Positions 58,731 to 64,000 of a DNA stretch of 64,000 nt are shown here, piece by piece (within the stretch, counting starts at the first letter, position 1; every line of letters starts with the position of its first letter). Origin of the DNA: Plantago ovata (Eukaryota > Streptophyta > Magnoliopsida > Lamiales > Plantaginaceae). The notes beneath the pieces were generated by a model. The model saw only the letters and a list, made by a program, of their open reading frames with translations, searched no databases and was not told where the DNA came from. Both the position numbers and the translations under genes were made by a program. The stretch lies in contig CM051457.1 in assembly GCA_028274465.1 (NCBI GenBank), positions 13,567,097 to 13,631,096 on the forward strand, given 5' to 3'.

Positions 58731-61700
58731 TTATCTTGGTTCGGGTGGTAGAACCTTCAAACTCCGCATCCACTCAGAGAAACTAGGATCGTCAAAGTGA
58801 ATAAAATTGCTTTTCAGTTTCATTCTCTGTTCTGCACTCAACGTCCGAAGCTGAGGAAATCTTGCTTCCTGCAGTTTCAGATCGATAATTAGAGCTGCTC
58901 AATGAGAAACCAACTCAAAAGCTAATAGCAAGTGACCTAAAGTAACTTGTACTTACTTGCTCATAAGGAGGATCTTTGTGCGCTGGTATCAGCCGAGAGA
59001 CAAAGTAACGAGCTTGAGAACTCCCCTCCTGTTACAATACAAAACCGATAGAGTTTAGAATTATGCCCCCTCACCAGGAAAATATCTGCAAACATTGCCT
59101 ATTGCACAGGACACATGAACTAATGCCATGTGCCCCATGAATTAGTTTAAGCTGTAAGTTGTCGCACAATGACATAATTTGGTTGCATGCCACATACGTG
59201 TGCCAGATGGTGGTCAAAGAAACAGTAGATATAGCAAAAAGTCTAGAGCTGAATTAAATACTTGAAAACTACTGCATGAATTAATGGTAAAGTGCTACCT
59301 TAAATGCAAGAATCCTAGGAGCAGGAAACCGCATATCTGTGAGCTCCTCAGCTAATGTCCGGCAAGCTGCTAAAGCTGCTGCACTTTTTCCTTCCTGGGC
59401 AGCAAGCTCAGCCCCCTGCAAAACCATAAAAACAGTAAATAAAAGGTTAAATATGTGAATAACAGGTAGTTACTATAATGTGGAAGAGAAGCTGATCCAT
59501 AGATGATATTACAAAACAATGTAAAGATTGCAAAACACATGTATGTCTGTAGAGATATAAATCAAACTATCCAGTAGATTTTTTAAGGGAAAAAAATAAC
59601 CCACCAGATGTATATATACCATCGAAGAAATAAAAAGCACTAGAACTATATAGACAACATCAGCAAATAGATACACACAAATGATTAGGCTCCTTTCAGA
59701 TGTTTTGGCAACAAAAATAAGAGAATCAAAAGACTAATCTCGCAACACGAAAAAAGAATAGAGGCCGCAGATGGCTTGTGCAACTTTATACGTGTCCTAT
59801 CACAAGAAATTAAGTAAAACCAGACACATTTCAGGATAATTTGGTATTCAACTGTCATGAACACTTTGTTGATAGACGTGGCAGATGATTGTCATTTTTA
59901 CTCACGCGGATAAGATATCAAGCAGCCAGTCGAAGTATATAATTCATTGACTATAAATTGGCAAATTAAGTGAACTATTCCTGCAGCTGAGCATGAACCA
60001 CGGGTGATTCCAATGTTAAAGCCTTCTATATAAGAAAAATGTGTCCACTCAATTGGAAAACTTCACAGCACATCACATGAATTCTGTGCTGTGATAAATC
60101 GAAAAGGAGACACATATAAAAGTGCTGCTCTTAGATCATGGAAGCACTTGAGTACCCTTCCAGAACTGAAATTTGATCTTCTAGCAAAAGAGGCCAAGAA
60201 GCTATCTCATATTCACTGCTCTCTTGGCATCTCAATGCTTGTTTTTATTCATTTTAAACCTCTTAGAATTATATCCAAGTCCGGAATCCTGAAAATCACT
60301 TAAATAAATCTCCAATGAAATTTTTTAGCATCTGCTCAAATTAAATAAATTCTCTCTCTCAATCCGCTGCTCACATTTAATAATTCAAGTTCTCAATCTA
60401 TCCACCAGCTAAGCTTTGAGGTGCAGGTAACAAGTTTATTAACTTAACAGAAAAAAAAAAAAAAATCCTTTGCAGGGGTCAAATTAAAAACTTTACATGT
60501 AGTTCATAGGTGGCGATTGACCACAGGATGGCGTTGCGAGCTGGTATTAAATGATTTTAATAATAAAAAATATAACTTGAAAAAATAGAGGTACCAAACT
60601 TGGTGTGCACAATATGGACAGTTTGAAAAAAAATAAAAAATCAATAGTTTAGTAAACTGCTACCATTTCAAATTTTCAATTCGAAATCAAGAAAATGAAA
60701 GGCCTACACGATAAAGTTTCGGGGGAGAAGATTTGTCTCATAAATGCACAATTGCGGTTATCCTGAATAAATGACAAGGCAGATGAAATACATAACATCT
60801 TGCTTCCAGGCAGCAGAATTGACAAAAAGAATTAAATGCCATACAGCAGTACCGCTCAGTCTCAGATGCCTTCGCTGAAATAGATGGTATGGCCATAAGC
60901 TAAACCACAAAACATTGCAGCTGTCATGAGTGGGTAACTAATGGGGAACGAAAATAATATCATGTATAACTACTTTTAGGTAATGTACTCAATCCCGAAT
61001 AGTTGAATAATAGAATTAAGTTGGTATATGAAGTCCAAAGAAAAGCACAGAGACAATTAATCTAGCAACAAAACAAAACCAGGGGGTGGAAAGTAAGGAA
61101 GACAGGAGTATGGAGGAAAAAAGTTCCATTAGCACATCAAGCTTTTGTACATAAGTCATATCATTGAGCAGAAATACGGAAAAAAGGACTTGTAGAATTG
61201 CATACCAGCCATATAAAGACATCAGTTCCATGATCAAGAACCACCGCTGCATCAGACTGCATAGCAAGGTCATAAGCTGGTAGTTCCTCAAATGTTCCAC
61301 CTTCTCGATGCATTAGGCATCGTGGAGCCAGCATACGGAGGGATAGGTCAAAAGATGCATTGAGGAACAAAGACCGTATAACAGATCTCTCGTCTTCATG
61401 GCCAAGTATACTTCCAAGGAGAGGGCCTCTTCTAAGATGGAACAAGAGTTCAGGAATTGAGGCAAGCTCTTTAGGGTACCGATAAAGCTTTGATTTCGGT
61501 ACCTGTGAGCCATATTTAATTGCAACATCCTTAATTCTCTCATCCAGTGTACCTCGCATATCCAGAGCATCCTTGAAGTTCTTTGCTCGCAAAAGAGTTC
61601 TTTTACCAATAAGAACAGTTGCCACTTCCTCCTGAACACTCTCTAGATAAGCAGAAACACCATCCACAGTCGGTAGTCTGACGGTAATCACTCTTGATAC

Positions 61701-63604
61701 ATCAGCTTGATAAACATTTGAAAATTGAATAGCGAATTGGAAATGTACAAAGTCACTTTTAATGTCACTGCGAGTCTCCATTGAAACTGCAAAGCATTGT
61801 GTCTCTTCGACGCTCAGCATTTGTATAGCAACAGCATTATCATTCTTAAAAGTTTCATGGGAATCCAGATGTGCCTCCTCTCCTGGGCCCACCACTTGAG
61901 AGACAAATATATTATCTGAACAACGGATTTCTAAGAAACCATGGGAACCTGCAGCTCTAGTAGAAGCCCTCTGCAAATTAACACCGAATGCTTCTCCAAA
62001 GTCATCGTGCAAAATCAAGACACCTCCCGAAGATTTAGCAAGCGGCTGCAGAATATGAATTCGCACAGGACATGTCCCAGCACACAGCACATCAACAACT
62101 GTATTACGACGATGAGCTTCACGGCCTAAATTTTCCATCCACTTCAGTGCTGTCTTCTCCATATGTGGATAGTTTGGATGAGCAAGAGAATGAGGAACTG
62201 AACCAGGCCCGTAAGTGTTTGGGCCACCAGCACACACTATTATCCTACTATTTCCACCAGGTCTTTTGACAACTCCTCTCGACATTTCAGCTGATGGTCC
62301 CTGAATTATTGCCAGTGCAACCTCCACCGCAGTACCTATGCAACGATCTCTAGAAGCTTCGGGTAAATTCAATTTGTAGGACCTCAAAGATGAAAAGATT
62401 GAATGTATCACAGGAAGAGAAGCATGAACAGTTGACAAATATATCCCAGTTCCATATATTAACGCTCTTAAGGCTTCTTCGCTAGGTGATTTGTCACCAC
62501 CAAGTACATCAGCAGACGCCGTTGATTCTTCGGAGAAATCATATACTGAAACAGTGCGTCCATAGAGTACAATGCCAATTCTAGTTGTCGGGGGTAAGGA
62601 ATCTACAAACGCGTGCAAGGAGCTCTGTAGATGCTGTAGGTGTTGTTCATCCAAGCACTCGTCTATTACCAGAATAATTGGGGCTGATATTCTAGATTCA
62701 GATGCTGGAATGAAACCAGGTCTTTGATTTCTAACCTGAACATAATCAACCAGAGGAGACGACAACTCGGGAAGATTCCGTAGTTCTTCCTTGCTTGAAG
62801 CTACATATTCTCCCTCACTACCATTCAGACTTCGGCAAATCACACACTGCCACTGGCCTGAATCAAGTAATATGTTGCAGTATACATTGGAGTAAGCTCC
62901 ACAATTATGACAGCGATGAGGATCACGTTGCATTATTTGTGGACCCGGTGAAAGCTCCCTACCAGGAGAAACTAAAGCCCCAAAACCTAAACTTGGAACA
63001 TTGGCCAGCTTCTTTTGTTTCAATACCTGATAGATCCAAGTAAAACAATAAAAAATATAAAATTTCACTGAATACACAATGCAGCAGGATATTGTAAACA
63101 TATAGAGCTGGAACCGATTAAAAGTGTTACCTTGTGGGCTGAGAAAAGAACATTTGGAGACTCCGCATCATGGTCCAAATCATCAGGGTCAGAAACTTGA
63201 TGCTGCAACTCAAGCGAACCATTTGAATAATGTCCGGGAGGAGAAGATGTGGGTAAAGGCGAAGAAGCGGATGAATAAGCAATTGGCTGTGGAGTCGACG
63301 GAGAAGTCCTAAACGGCACAGCAGCTGGTTGAAGGGGCGATGAAAACACAGGAGGGCCCGGTGGAGTGCTCATACGAGGGACAGGGCTTCCGGTTCGGAA
63401 CCCATTTGACGGGGAAGGTAAATTAGGAGTCTTTATTGATGGAGAAGGTATTTGGTTGGATAAAACTACAGGTGGAGGGGGAAATCTTGGCCCGGAGGAG
63501 AACGAAGACGATGGTGTGGGTGGAGTGAAAGAAGGGACACTTGTCTCCGTATTAGGCCTAACAGTATAGGAGTAACCAGAAGAAGATGGATCTTGGTTGG
63601 CCAT
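58731..63604 (-). CDS. SEC23-type COPII coat protein (divergent plant SEC23/SEC24 family)
   Basis: Five exons 5' to 3' on the minus strand: 63604-63131, 63026-61206, 59415-59299, 59028-58957, 58868-58731. All are GT-AG and in phase, giving 873 residues. Residues 1-158 are Pro/Ser-rich, unusual for classical SEC23 and more like SEC24. Then come a zinc finger (C197, C200, C219, C222), a trunk (PIILVIDECLD... GIVLYGRTVSVYDFSEES), a beta-sandwich, a helical region, and a gelsolin-like end (HREGGTFEELPAYD... DVFIWLGAEL) finishing FSEWMRSLKVLPPEPR. The overall match is to the divergent Arabidopsis SEC23-like At2g27460/At4g01810 group (from memory). SEC23 is the Sar1 GTPase-activating part of the inner COPII coat at ER exit sites; whether the arginine finger is conserved I could not verify. 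Intron 2 (61205-59416) is 1.8 kb. Confidence 0.88.
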
Positions 63605-64000
63605 TAAACCCTAAACTGGACTTACTATCCCCAGAAAATTTCAATTCCAGTTTATGAGTCACAGTCTCACAGAGCAATTCACAACACTAAACTCCCAAAA
63701 TCAATACTCACAAAGACAAACAACAACAATAGGGTTTAATCAAAATTTCAGCACAGAATCAAGAAAAGCAGCCAAGATCAAACTCAATTAACAATTGATC
63801 CAATTAGAATCTCACAGCTACCAGCTGATGTACCTGGTACAAAAATTCATAACATTCATTGATTGTAGAAAGAACAAAAAGGAAAAAACAATCGGAACAG
63901 AGGAGATCTTGGGATTTTCTTGATTGTAAAATTACCAAGGCATGAATGAATGTATGTGTAATTGACATTGAAATGAAACATAAGGGGGGAGTAAGTAATA
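63605..64000 (-). other. 5' leader and promoter edge of the SEC23-like gene
   Basis: A purine-rich, AT-rich flank precedes the ATG at 63604. Candidate leader-intron donors (CCTTG/GTAATT near 63936; CCAG/GTACAT near 63835) and an acceptor (GGGGATAG near 63627) exist, but I cannot choose between them. No other gene starts before the edge. Confidence 0.4.

Noticed and set aside
1-64000. CRISPR arrays, operons or phage features
   Set aside because: The window is plant nuclear DNA with spliced genes; the repeat arrays lack regular spacers and are ordinary satellites or duplications.

Overview
The window is nuclear DNA from a flowering plant, almost certainly a eudicot. Most genes are split by GT-AG introns, the intergenic DNA is AT-rich and full of small transposons, and the gene families (S-protein homologue, SKU5-similar protein, plastid ABC1 kinase, ASY3, RHIP1, LRR receptors) are plant ones. 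I cannot fix the family from sequence alone. Exon maps below were built by reading splice sites and checking that reading phase is kept across every junction; they are predictions without transcript support. Layout from left to right: the 5' end of an LTR-like repeat at the left edge (1-84); an S-protein homologue (1724-2125, +); a RING-H2 ubiquitin ligase with an N-terminal zinc ribbon (2569-3642, -); a four-helix AGTRAP-like membrane protein (6333-10096, -); a 2.2 kb divergent promoter region holding a solo LTR; RHIP1 (12332-15690, +); a V-ATPase accessory (Ac45/VOA1-type) protein (17286-20523, +). Then comes a decayed receptor zone: an RLP pseudogene split by a SINE (23004-24706, +) and an LRR-XII receptor-kinase pseudogene (25175-28638, -). 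A transposon- and satellite-rich stretch (28.6-34 kb) follows, with an HSP70 exon fragment, a 1.4 kb minisatellite, a MULE-type MITE and a LINE remnant. Next are an intronless SKU5-similar gene (34180-35838, +); plastid ABC1K3 (36681-44844, -); a MITE and a broken release-factor-like exon (45.8-47.1 kb); the meiotic axis gene ASY3 (48717-55822, +); a short RING-HC ligase (57517-57966, +); and a SEC23-type COPII gene (58731-63604, -), whose 5' leader reaches the right edge. The live genes are mostly housekeeping or reproductive and do not form one pathway. Two RING ligases serve ubiquitylation; the SEC23-like and VOA1-like proteins serve the endomembrane system; ABC1K3 acts in plastoglobules; RHIP1 belongs to glucose/G-protein signalling; ASY3 acts in meiosis; the SKS protein looks like the pollen clade. 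The order RING - VOA1-like - SKS resembles, from memory, two duplicated Arabidopsis blocks (At3g13390-13430 and At1g55530-55570). I found no clear new biological system. The most unusual signals are an ASY3 with internal duplications and 80-bp intron repeats that copy its own splice acceptor, an HSP70 fragment fused to a novel reading frame beside a large minisatellite, and a two-copy MITE family with palindromic termini.
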